NCBI GenBank assembly: GCA_012729055.1
Contig: JAAYDW010000013.1
Location: forward strand, 1-35,182
DNA: 35,182 nt
Reading direction: 5' to 3'
Origin: Deltaproteobacteria bacterium
Lineage (GTDB): Bacteria > Desulfobacterota > Syntrophia > Syntrophales > Smithellaceae
The notes under the pieces were generated by a model. The model ran no database searches. It was given only the letters and a program-made list of their open reading frames with translations, and was not told the origin of the DNA. The position numbers and the translations under genes were made by a program. This document shows positions 19,281 to 28,031 of the stretch, in pieces; position 1 is the stretch's first letter, and the number at the start of each line of letters is the position of its first letter.

Positions 19281-19856
19281 ATGATTGCCCGCATCGATCA
19301 CGTGTCTCTGGCTGTAAAGGATCAGGCGAAAGCTGAACGTTTCTTCCGCGACATTCTGGGCGCCGTTCCCGGCGCCGGCGCCGCCGATCCCGCCACTCAA
19401 TTTTTCTGGCAGCTCTTCTCGCTGGGGGATTTATCCCGCCTGGAGGTGATTTCCCCCACCGGCCCCGACAGTTTTCTGAACGGTTTCTTGCAGTCGCGGG
19501 AATCGGGCGTGCACCACATCACTCTTCAGACGCCGGATATCCGGAAAGCCATGGATCATCTGAAAGCACATGACATCCCCTTTTTCGGTTACAACAAATA
19601 TCCGGGCGGCGTCTGGACGGAAATATTCATTCATCCCCGCCATGCCTTCGGCGTGCTGATTCAGATCGCCCAGTTCGAGGCGGACGACTGGCTGTCCGAA
19701 AAAGTCAAATTCCCGGCGGGAACCGGATGGGAAATCCGGAAAACGGGCGACGGCGCCGAACTCACATTCGCGCACCCCGGCGGCGGAAAAGTTGCCTTCC
19801 GTCTCGAGCAAAAAGAACTTCAGCGCCTTGTAACTGAGTTGCAGCAGGCCCTGTAG
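19281..19856 (+). CDS. VOC-superfamily protein (glyoxalase / methylmalonyl-CoA epimerase-like)
   Basis: A 191-residue protein. I chose the ATG at 19281 (MIARIDHVSLAV) because AAAGGAG lies about 8 bases upstream; an upstream in-frame ATG at 19248 lacks this. The first half has the vicinal oxygen chelate pattern: DHVSLAVKDQAKAERFFRDILG (first metal His), GVHHITLQTPDIRKAMDHLKA (second) and WTEIFIHPRHAFGVLIQI (Glu). This part is similar to methylmalonyl-CoA epimerases and lactoylglutathione lyases. The last about 60 residues are a second, less conserved part (ADDWLSEKVKFPAGTGWEI...). The exact reaction cannot be decided. It is transcribed away from the cyclase-family gene. Confidence 0.82.
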   Translation: MIARIDHVSLAVKDQAKAERFFRDILGAVPGAGAADPATQFFWQLFSLGDLSRLEVISPTGPDSFLNGFLQSRESGVHHITLQTPDIRKAMDHLKAHDIPFFGYNKYPGGVWTEIFIHPRHAFGVLIQIAQFEADDWLSEKVKFPAGTGWEIRKTGDGAELTFAHPGGGKVAFRLEQKELQRLVTELQQAL

Positions 19857-19893
19857 CGCATCGGAAAAAGCCTTTATCAACATTGATTAACGA

Positions 19894-19922
19894 TTGACGC
19901 CCGCGGCGGAATACCGTATCAT
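19894..19922 (+). promoter_or_regulatory. Sigma-70 promoter for the alpha-2-macroglobulin / PBP1C operon
   Basis: TTGACG (19894-19899), exact 17-base spacer, TATCAT (19917-19922); each box differs from consensus by one base. The predicted start near 19929 gives a leader of about 55 bases. Confidence 0.7.
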
Positions 19923-19984
19923 TTTTTCCCGAAAAAAAGCCGTGTCGCTTCAGCTCCGGTCCTTCCCTCATAAGGAGAAACGTT

Positions 19985-22900
19985 ATGAAACGTATCGTGT
20001 TCGCCGGCGTTTTCCTCACCGTCTTTTTTGTGTCCGTCTTTACCTTTGCTGCCGATCCTCCCGGCGTGGAACGCTTCAGCCCGCAGGGAACGGCCAAAGG
20101 CGTCCGTCAGGTGGGCGTCCGCTTCACCGATCAGATGGTTCCTTTCGGCGATCCCCGCAGTCCGGCCGATCCCTTCGACATCGCCTGCCCCGCCGCCGGG
20201 GCTTCGCGCTGGGCGGACGGCCGCAACTGGCTTTACGATTTCAGCGGGGATCTCCCCGCGGGCATCGACTGCCGCTTCACCCTGAAGCCGGGGCTTGCGA
20301 CGCTCGACGGCAGAGAGCTCGCCGGACAGAGGGAATTCAGCTTTACAACAGGCGGACCCGCCGTTCTCCGGGCCATCCCCTCCGAGGGAAACGTGATCGA
20401 CGAGGAGCAGATTTTCATCCTGACGCTCGACGCGCCGCCGGAAAACCGGTCGGTGCTGGAGCATGTCGCCTTCTCGGTGGACGGCCTTGCCGGCGCCGTC
20501 GGCATCCGGATGATCGAGGGAAAGGACCGGGAGAAAATTCTCGCAGCCCAAGCCCCCCGCCGATTGCGGCGTCCGGCGTCGGCCGGCGAAAAGCGCGGCG
20601 AAGAGCCGGTCATTCTGATCCAGAGCAAACAGCGCTTCCCCAACGACACCCGCGTGAGGCTGATCTGGGGCAGGGGCGTCAAATCCCGGACCGGCGTGGA
20701 AACCACACAGGACCAGATTTTCACCTATCAGACGCGCAAAGCCTTCATCGCGGAATTCTCCTGCTCGCGCGAAAATCCGCAGGCCGACTGCATTCCCTTT
20801 CTGCCTCTGAGCGTCAACTTCACGGCGCCTCTGGCGAAGGATAAAGCCAGAAAGATTTTGCTGCGGGCCGCCTCCCCACGGGCAAATCCGGCCGCAGCGG
20901 GAAAAAAGAAGACGGACAAAACCGTTGCCGCCGGTCCGGATAAAAGAACCTGGACCGCCGTTCTGGATGAGAATGAGGCGGATGTCCGCTTCGTGACCTT
21001 CAAAGGACCTTTTCCGGAAAAAGCAAACTTCACCATTGAGCTGCCGCCCGTCCTGGAGGACGACGCGGGGCGCCGGCTGGTCAACGCCGGCCAGTTTCCG
21101 CTTGCCGTCCGAACGGGCGAGTATCCACCGCTGGCCAAGTTTTCCGGCCGCTTCGGCATTCTGGAGGCCAAAGCAGGGGCGTTTCTCCCCGTCACGGTGC
21201 GGAACCTGGAGGCTTCCCTCGGGCTTTCAATGCTCAAGGCCGAGGGGAATGTTTCGGGAAAAATTCTCACTGTCGCCTCCGGCGGCGCAGGCCTCCAGTC
21301 CTGGCTGCGGCGGGTTGCCACGGTGTCGCGGACGAAATCGGTCTTTTCCACCGGTCCCCGTCCCGCGCGCATGAAGCTCCCCAAGCCCAACGGGGCCAAG
21401 GCCTTCGAGGTGATCGGCATCAACCTCGGCGGCCCCGGTTTCTACGTGGTCGAGCTGGAAAGCCGGGTGCTGGGCAAGGCGCTTCTGGGCGCCGAAAAAC
21501 CGTTGTATGTTCAGACGGCGGCGCTCGTCACCAACCTGGCCGCCCACTTCAAACAGGGGCGTGAATCGTCGCTGGTCTGGGTCACGACGCTGGACAAGGG
21601 CAAGCCCGTGCCGGGAGCCGACGTTACGATACGCGACTGCCGGGATAAAATTCTCTGGCGCGGAAAGACCAACGCCTCCGGGATCGCCTCCGTCGGGCGG
21701 AAGCTTCCCGGCGACGGCGAACTGCCCTACTGCTCTTTCAGGGAAGACGAAGATCACCAGTCCCGATTTGACGAAAGCTATTCGCTGGCCGGCCTGCAGG
21801 GCGGGCTCTTCATCACGGCGCAAAGCGGCAGGGATTTGACCTTTGTGCATTCGAGCTGGGACTCGGGGATCGAACCCTGGCGCTTTCAGCTTTTGCAGGA
21901 ATCTTACCAGGCGCCGGTCATCGCCCACACGGTTTTTGACCGGACGCTGCTGCGCGCCGGAGACACGGTGCACATGAAGCACATCCTGCGCGAACATTTC
22001 GCCGGAGGATTCCGGTTTTACAGCCGGGAAAAGCTCCCCGACAAAGCCACGATCACACACGCCGGCAGCGGCCAGAAGTACGAACTGCCGCTTGTCTGGG
22101 ATGCCAAAGGCACGGCGGAAAACGCCTGGTCCATTCCCCGGGAAGTCAAACTGGGCCGGTATTTCATCAGCCTGCAGGACCATCCATCCGGCGCATTCCG
22201 CGTGGAGGAATACCGGATTCCGCTTATGCGCGGGTTCATTAAGCCGCCCGCCTCTCCCCTGGTCCGGGCGCAGAGCGCCTCGCTCGACGTGGGAGTGCGG
22301 TATCTCGCCTCCGGCGGCGCGGGCGACCTGCCCGTCAAACTGCGTACGGAGGTACGGCCCAAATACATCGCGCCTTTTGAAGGATACGAGGATTTCGTGT
22401 TTGCCAACGGCGCGGTGGCCGAGGGCGTTACGAGGCGCGGAGCTTACGACGGCGAGGAAGGAGACGACGCCGGCCGGCCCGTCAAACTGCCGGCGCAGAA
22501 CCTGACGCTGGACAAGACGGGATCGCTGCGGATCCGAATCGACAACCTGCCGCAGGCGGACCTGCCGCGGGAGCTGGCGGCCGAGCTGGAATTTTCCGAT
22601 CCCAACGGAGAAATCTCAACCGTTTCGTCGCGCGTGCCGCTCTGGCCCTCGCAATATCTGATCGGCATCCGGCCCGACTCCTGGACCGCGTCCCGGGAAG
22701 CGCTCACGTTTCAGGTGGCGGTTCTGGACATCGGCGGCGCGCCCGTGGCCGGCGCCCCTGTTGCGGTCAATTTGCTGACAAGAAAATACTATTCCCACCG
22801 CAAGCGGCTCGTCGGCGGTTTTTACGCCTATGAGCACACCACGGAAACGCGCAGCGCCGGCATCATTTGCGAAGGCCGGACCGGCGCGCAGGGCCTGCTC

Positions 22901-25705
22901 TTCTGCTCGGCCAAAGCGCCGGTTTCAGGCAATGTCATCCTCCAGGCCGAAAGCGCGGATGCTGCCGGACAGAGAACCGTCGCCAACCGGGACATCTGGG
23001 TGGCGGACAAGGACGACTGGTGGTTTGAGGCAAGCGACTCCGACCGGATCGATCTGCTTGCCGAAAAGAAGCGCTACGAACCGGGCGACCGGGCGGTCTT
23101 TCAGGTCCGCATGCCGTTTCGTGAAGCCACCGCACTCGTCGCCGTGGAGCGCGAAGGCATTCTGGATGCCTGGGTAAAGCCTCTCTCCGGAAAAAATCCG
23201 GTGATCGACGTGCCGGTGAAGGCGTCTTACGCGCCGAACGTTTACATCTCGGCGCTGGTGGTGCGCGGCCGCGTGGCGGGGGTCGCCCCGACCGGCATGG
23301 CGGATCTGGGCAAGCCCGCCTACAAGCTGGGCATCGGCGAAATCGCCGTGGGCTGGAAAAACGCCGAGCTGAAGGTTTCCGTCGTGCCGGACGCCAAAGT
23401 GTACAAGGTGCGCGACCGGGCGAGAGTGAACCTCCGGGTGCTGACTTCCGCGGGTCAGCCGCCCCCGGCGGGTGCGGAAGCGGCCGTAGCGATCGTGGAT
23501 GAAGGGCTCCTGGAGCTGATGCCCAACCGCAGCTGGGATTTGCTCCCGGTTATGATGGGCCGGCGCGGCACCAGCGTCAAAACCGCGACGGCGCAGATGC
23601 AGGTCGTCGGCAAACGCCATTTCGGCCTTAAGGCGCTGCCGCAGGGCGGCGGCGGCGGGCTGGCCTCCGGCCACGATCCGACGCGCGAGCTGTTCGACCC
23701 GCTGCTGTTGTGGAAAGGACGCGTTCGCTTGAACGCAAAAGGAGAGGCGTCGCTCGATGTGCCGCTCAACGATTCGCTGACCAGCTTCCGGATTGCGGCC
23801 GTGGCCACGGCGGGCGCGGGGTATTTCGGAACGGGCTTTGCCACGATCCGCTCGACGCAGGACCTGATGATCCTGTCGGGGCTGGCGCCGCTGGTCCGCC
23901 AGGGAGACAAATTCTTCGCCCCCTTTACCGTCCGCAACACCACATCGCAAACGATGGAAGTCCTGCTTGCCGCAGCGGTCGCGGGACTTGCCGCCCAGCC
24001 GGCGCCCGTGACGCTTTCTCTTGGTCCCGGCGAAGCCAGGGAGACGGGCTGGACGATTCAAGTCCCTGCCGGACGCCATACGCTGGACTGGAAGGTGTCT
24101 GTGAAAGAGGCGCAGGGCCGGGCGTCCGATACGATCAAAATATCACAAAAAGTCATCGAGGCGACACCCGTGCGAACCTATGCGGCCACGATCACACAGA
24201 TCGACAAGTCTTACCGCCTGACCGTGGAGAAGCCGGCCGACGCGCTAAACGGACGGGGCGGCGTGCAGACAAGTTTGAAACCCAAGCTTGCCCAAGGGCT
24301 CGACGGCGTCCGCGAATACATGAAACGGTATCCCTACACCTGCCTGGAACAAAAGATTTCCATGGCCGTGGCGCTTCGCGACGAGACGCTCTGGAAAGAA
24401 AACATGGCCCGGCTGCCCGCGCATCTCGACGAGGGCGGACTGGCGCGGTTTTTTCCGCTCAGTTTCCTGTGCGGCTCTTCAACGCTGACCTCCTACATCC
24501 TGGCCGTCGCCCACGAAGCGGGATGGCCGATTCCGGAGGACGCCCGAAGCAAAATGCAGGACGGCCTCAAAAATTTCATCGACGGCAAATACAGCTGCGC
24601 GCCTTCTTTTGCCGCGCCGGATCTCGCCCTCCGCAAGCTTGCGGCCGTTGAAGCCCTGGCGCGCGACGGCAGGGCTTCAACGGCGATGCTGGATTCGATC
24701 ACGATTGAGCCGAATCTGTGGCCGACATCGGCCGTTATCGACTGGCGCAGCATTCTGCGCAATGTCCCCGGCATTCCCGGGCGCGACGAGCGCATCCGGG
24801 AAGCGGAGCAAGTCCTGCGCGCGCGGATGAATTTTCAGGGCAGGGCGATGGGATTTTCGACCGCGTCGTCGGATCATCTGTGGTGGCTTTTGACATCGGT
24901 GGACGGAAACGCCGTGCGCGCGGTTTTGACGCTTCTGAACGAACCGGCCTGGCAAGAAGACATGCCGCGGATTGCCCGGGGGGCGCTGGCCAGGCAAAAG
25001 CGGGGCCACTGGGATTTGACGACGGCCAACGCCTGGGGCGTTCTCGCCATGGAAAAATTTTCACAAACCTTTGAAGCCGAGCCGGTGGCCGGCCGAACCG
25101 TCGCCTCGATCGGCGGACAGACGAAAACGCTCGACTGGAGCGCCTCCCCCGAAGGCAAAACGGAGCTGTTCGCCTGGCCCTGCGCGAAAGCGCAAGTCGA
25201 CGTCCGGCACGAGGGAACGGGCAAGCCCTGGCTTGCCGTTTCGAGTCTGGCGGCAATTCCGCTTAGCCGGCCCTTCTCCAGCGGCTACACGATCACAAAA
25301 ACGGTGATGCCCGTGACGCAGAAAAACAAAACCCGCTGGACGCGGGGCGACGTGCTCCGCGTGCGGCTGGACCTGGAAGCGCAGGCAGACCAGACCTGGG
25401 TGGTTGTGAGCGACCCGGTGCCGGCGGGATCGACAATTCTGGGCGGCGGACTGGGTCGCGATTCGCGGATTCTGACGGCGGACGAAAAGAAAGAAGGAGC
25501 GGTGTGGCCCGCGTTTGAAGAGAGGTCGTTTGAAGCGTTCCGGGCCTACTACGAGTTCGTTCCCAAGGGCCGCTGGCGCCTGGAATACACGGTCCGCCTC
25601 AACGCCGGCGGAACCTTCCAGATGCCGGCGACACGCGTGGAAGCGATGTATTTTCCGGAAATGCTGGGCGAGCGGCCAAACGCGGTGTTCACGGTGGTTC
25701 CGTAA
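19985..25705 (+). CDS. Bacterial alpha-2-macroglobulin family protein
   Basis: A 1906-residue periplasmic protease trap of the large bacterial alpha-2-macroglobulin family (YfhM type). AAGGAG precedes the ATG. Residues 1-22 are a signal peptide (IVFAGVFLTVFFVSVFTFA|ADPP) without a lipobox cysteine, so unlike E. coli YfhM it is probably soluble or held by other means. The middle has macroglobulin-like beta domains with MG2-type sequence (YLASGGAGDLPVKLRTEVRP, VHMKHILRE) and LPQGGGGGLASGHDPTRELFDPLLLWKGRV with DSLTSFRIAAVATAGAG, the typical region before the thioester domain. The thioester motif CLEQ is intact at residues 1453-1456 (RYPYTCLEQK) in an alpha-helical toroid. The C-terminus ends TRVEAMYFPEMLGERPN, typical of the receptor-like end. 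It is co-oriented with pbpC, its known partner. Confidence 0.95.
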   Translation: MKRIVFAGVFLTVFFVSVFTFAADPPGVERFSPQGTAKGVRQVGVRFTDQMVPFGDPRSPADPFDIACPAAGASRWADGRNWLYDFSGDLPAGIDCRFTLKPGLATLDGRELAGQREFSFTTGGPAVLRAIPSEGNVIDEEQIFILTLDAPPENRSVLEHVAFSVDGLAGAVGIRMIEGKDREKILAAQAPRRLRRPASAGEKRGEEPVILIQSKQRFPNDTRVRLIWGRGVKSRTGVETTQDQIFTYQTRKAFIAEFSCSRENPQADCIPFLPLSVNFTAPLAKDKARKILLRAASPRANPAAAGKKKTDKTVAAGPDKRTWTAVLDENEADVRFVTFKGPFPEKANFTIELPPVLEDDAGRRLVNAGQFPLAVRTGEYPPLAKFSGRFGILEAKAGAFLPVTVRNLEASLGLSMLKAEGNVSGKILTVASGGAGLQSWLRRVATVSRTKSVFSTGPRPARMKLPKPNGAKAFEVIGINLGGPGFYVVELESRVLGKALLGAEKPLYVQTAALVTNLAAHFKQGRESSLVWVTTLDKGKPVPGADVTIRDCRDKILWRGKTNASGIASVGRKLPGDGELPYCSFREDEDHQSRFDESYSLAGLQGGLFITAQSGRDLTFVHSSWDSGIEPWRFQLLQESYQAPVIAHTVFDRTLLRAGDTVHMKHILREHFAGGFRFYSREKLPDKATITHAGSGQKYELPLVWDAKGTAENAWSIPREVKLGRYFISLQDHPSGAFRVEEYRIPLMRGFIKPPASPLVRAQSASLDVGVRYLASGGAGDLPVKLRTEVRPKYIAPFEGYEDFVFANGAVAEGVTRRGAYDGEEGDDAGRPVKLPAQNLTLDKTGSLRIRIDNLPQADLPRELAAELEFSDPNGEISTVSSRVPLWPSQYLIGIRPDSWTASREALTFQVAVLDIGGAPVAGAPVAVNLLTRKYYSHRKRLVGGFYAYEHTTETRSAGIICEGRTGAQGLLFCSAKAPVSGNVILQAESADAAGQRTVANRDIWVADKDDWWFEASDSDRIDLLAEKKRYEPGDRAVFQVRMPFREATALVAVEREGILDAWVKPLSGKNPVIDVPVKASYAPNVYISALVVRGRVAGVAPTGMADLGKPAYKLGIGEIAVGWKNAELKVSVVPDAKVYKVRDRARVNLRVLTSAGQPPPAGAEAAVAIVDEGLLELMPNRSWDLLPVMMGRRGTSVKTATAQMQVVGKRHFGLKALPQGGGGGLASGHDPTRELFDPLLLWKGRVRLNAKGEASLDVPLNDSLTSFRIAAVATAGAGYFGTGFATIRSTQDLMILSGLAPLVRQGDKFFAPFTVRNTTSQTMEVLLAAAVAGLAAQPAPVTLSLGPGEARETGWTIQVPAGRHTLDWKVSVKEAQGRASDTIKISQKVIEATPVRTYAATITQIDKSYRLTVEKPADALNGRGGVQTSLKPKLAQGLDGVREYMKRYPYTCLEQKISMAVALRDETLWKENMARLPAHLDEGGLARFFPLSFLCGSSTLTSYILAVAHEAGWPIPEDARSKMQDGLKNFIDGKYSCAPSFAAPDLALRKLAAVEALARDGRASTAMLDSITIEPNLWPTSAVIDWRSILRNVPGIPGRDERIREAEQVLRARMNFQGRAMGFSTASSDHLWWLLTSVDGNAVRAVLTLLNEPAWQEDMPRIARGALARQKRGHWDLTTANAWGVLAMEKFSQTFEAEPVAGRTVASIGGQTKTLDWSASPEGKTELFAWPCAKAQVDVRHEGTGKPWLAVSSLAAIPLSRPFSSGYTITKTVMPVTQKNKTRWTRGDVLRVRLDLEAQADQTWVVVSDPVPAGSTILGGGLGRDSRILTADEKKEGAVWPAFEERSFEAFRAYYEFVPKGRWRLEYTVRLNAGGTFQMPATRVEAMYFPEMLGERPNAVFTVVP

Positions 25706-25914
25706 AAGGCCGGCAGACGGCGGGAACAAGAGGAGATGGAGAGCAATCAGATCGTAGCTCGTAGGCATTTGAGTGTAGGGCGGACCTTCAGGTCCGCCTT
25801 GTGGCGAAACACCGCCCCTGTCACTTTGTGACACCCCCGCGAACCGGGGACAAAAGAGGATGTTTTAGTTGTACAGTACGCGACGCAACCGCTCTCTTGC
25901 TTGAGGGGAAAAAA
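25706..25914 (+). other. Spacer between alpha-2-macroglobulin and pbpC with hairpins
   Basis: In most genomes these two genes are closely linked; here 209 non-coding bases separate them. The spacer carries the palindromic element at 25774-25798 and a small stem GTCAC-TTT-GTGAC at 25820-25832. No T run follows either, so read-through into pbpC is possible. Confidence 0.55.
25774..25798 (+). repeat. TGTAGGG-leader palindromic element
   Basis: TGTAGGG runs into a 9-bp stem, GGCGGACCT (25779-25787) with AGGTCCGCC (25790-25798) and a two-base centre. The leader is shared with the element at 4536-4558, read on the minus strand. It looks like a dispersed REP-like unit, not a terminator, as no T run follows. 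Confidence 0.6.
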
Positions 25915-28017
25915 ATGAAGCGCTGGTGCATATTCTTTCTCGCCTTCGGGATGGCCTGTGTTTTCAGGATGGAGGCCGCTGGGGCCCTGCCCTCTTTTGC
26001 GGACGTCCGGGCGGCCCATGTGAAATCGGACTCACTGCTTTTGGACCGCCGCGGCGAAGTCCTGCACGAGCTGCGCACCGACCGGCGGGGCCGTCGGCTG
26101 GACTGGACGAAGCTGGCCGATATTTCCCCGTCTTTAAAACAAGCCGTCATTCGCTCTGAGGACAAGCGCTTCTTTGCGCACGGCGGCGTGGACTACCGGG
26201 CGCTGGGAGCGGCCGCGCTGGAATTTCTTTCCGGCGCGGGGCTGCGCGGCGCCAGCACGATCACCATGCAGCTGGCGTCATTTTTGGATCGCAGCACAGC
26301 CGTCAAAGCGCGTCAGCGAACCATCGGCCAAAAAACCGCCCAGATCCGGCTGGCGCGCGACATCGAAAAGCGCTGGTCGAAGGACGAAATTCTGGAAGCC
26401 TATCTCAATCTCGTGACGTTCCGGGGTGAATATTCGGGCGTTGCCGCCGCCTCCCGTGGCCTGTTTGGAAAAGATCCCCACGGTCTGGACCAGGCCCAGT
26501 CGCTCGTTTTGGCCTCCCTCATCCGCGCGCCCAACGCCGGCGCCCGGCTGCTTCTAGCGCGCGCGCGGCATCTCGGCGGACGTCTCGGCTGGCAGGTGTC
26601 CGACGCCGCGCTTGCCGAAAGCCTCCTGTGCCTCAGTCCGAATATCGCCCGCGTTCATCCGCGCGCCGCCTGGGCGCCGCATGCGGGAAGGCGGCTGCTG
26701 ACCGGTCAGCCGCCCGGCGCTCACCTGCGCTCGACTCTGGACGCCCGTCTGCAGAAATTCGCGGTCGAACAACTGGCGCGGCAGGTGGATGCGCTTGCCG
26801 GCTTAAACGTGCGCCAGGGCGCGCTGCTCGTTTTGGAAAACAAGACGGGCGAGGTTCTGGCCTATGCAAGCTATACGTCCCAGGCCGCGGGAACGTATGT
26901 GGACGGCGTGCGGGCGCCGCGTCAAACCGGCTCCACGCTCAAGCCTTTTCTTTACGCTACCGCGCTGGACCAGCGCATTTTAACCGCCCGGTCGCTCCTT
27001 GACGATTCTCCGCTGGATGTTTCCTTAGGCGGCGGCATATATCAGCCGAAAAACTACGACGCATCCTTCCACGGCCCGGTGAGCGTCCGCGTCGCCCTGG
27101 CGTCCTCGCTCAACGTTCCCGCCGTGCGCACGCTGGCCCTGGTCGGAACGGAACCCTTCCTGAAGGTCCTGCGGCGGCTGGGCCTCGGCAGTCTGACGGA
27201 GTCGGGGGATTACTACGGTCTGGCGCTGGCGCTGGGGTCGGCCGACATCAGCCTGTGGGATCTCACCAACGCCTACCGGGCGCTGTCCAACGGCGGCGTT
27301 TGGAGCGAAGCCTGCCTGATCCCGCCCGCCGGACGTACCGCCGGAGGCCGCCGACAGGCTTTCTCGCCGGAGGCCGCCTTCATCGTTTCGGACATTCTGG
27401 CGGACCGCGATGCGCGCAGTGAAACATTCGGGCTGGAAAATCCGCTGGCCACGCGCTTCTGGACGGCCGTCAAGACCGGCACCAGCAAGGACATGCGGGA
27501 TAACTGGTGCATCGGCTATTCCAGCCGCTACACGGTCGGCGTCTGGATGGGAAATTTCGCGGGCGATTCCATGTGGAACGTGAGCGGCATCACCGGCGCC
27601 GCGCCGCTGTGGAGATGCGTCATGAATAAGCTGCACAGTGCAAGCGCCGGCCGTTCTCCGACGCCGCCCCGGGGGCTTGTCCGGGTCGAGCCGGTTGACG
27701 GGGAAAACCGCGCGGAATGGTTTCTCGCCGGAACCCTGCCCACCGCCGGCGCTTCCGGTGTTCACCGCAATCATCCGCGCATCGTTTATCCGCCTTCCGG
27801 AACGATTATCGCGCTGGATCCCGACATTCCCGCGGCCCTGCAAAAGGTCGGCTTCGTCGCCCGGACAGACAGGCCCGCGCGCTGGCGGCTGAATGAAAAG
27901 CTTCTCGCAGAGGAAGGTTCGACCGTTCTCTGGACCCCGGCGGCCGGCCGTCATGTGCTGGCGATCGTTGACGAACGCGACACGGTCGTGGATTCGGTGG
28001 CGTTTGAAGTCCGGTAA
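25915..28017 (+). CDS. pbpC: Penicillin-binding protein 1C
   Basis: A 700-residue bifunctional peptidoglycan synthase. The ATG at 25915 follows TGAGGGG. Residues 1 to about 25 are a membrane anchor. The glycosyltransferase domain (GT51) has EDKRFFAHGGVDYRALGAA and GASTITMQLASFLD, then KAAQIRLA-like and EAYLNLVTFRGEYSGVAAASRGLFGKD. The transpeptidase domain has the catalytic GSTLKPF (Ser340, Lys343), SLN in ASSLNVPAVR, and KTGTSKDMRDNWCIGYS. The C-terminal about 90 residues (HRNHPRIVYPPSGTIIALDPDIP...) fit the BiPBP_C domain of PBP1C. All catalytic motifs are present. Its pairing with alpha-2-macroglobulin suggests wall repair after protease attack on the envelope. Confidence 0.95.
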   Translation: MKRWCIFFLAFGMACVFRMEAAGALPSFADVRAAHVKSDSLLLDRRGEVLHELRTDRRGRRLDWTKLADISPSLKQAVIRSEDKRFFAHGGVDYRALGAAALEFLSGAGLRGASTITMQLASFLDRSTAVKARQRTIGQKTAQIRLARDIEKRWSKDEILEAYLNLVTFRGEYSGVAAASRGLFGKDPHGLDQAQSLVLASLIRAPNAGARLLLARARHLGGRLGWQVSDAALAESLLCLSPNIARVHPRAAWAPHAGRRLLTGQPPGAHLRSTLDARLQKFAVEQLARQVDALAGLNVRQGALLVLENKTGEVLAYASYTSQAAGTYVDGVRAPRQTGSTLKPFLYATALDQRILTARSLLDDSPLDVSLGGGIYQPKNYDASFHGPVSVRVALASSLNVPAVRTLALVGTEPFLKVLRRLGLGSLTESGDYYGLALALGSADISLWDLTNAYRALSNGGVWSEACLIPPAGRTAGGRRQAFSPEAAFIVSDILADRDARSETFGLENPLATRFWTAVKTGTSKDMRDNWCIGYSSRYTVGVWMGNFAGDSMWNVSGITGAAPLWRCVMNKLHSASAGRSPTPPRGLVRVEPVDGENRAEWFLAGTLPTAGASGVHRNHPRIVYPPSGTIIALDPDIPAALQKVGFVARTDRPARWRLNEKLLAEEGSTVLWTPAAGRHVLAIVDERDTVVDSVAFEVR

Positions 28018-28031
28018 GGCCGGCTTTTTAT

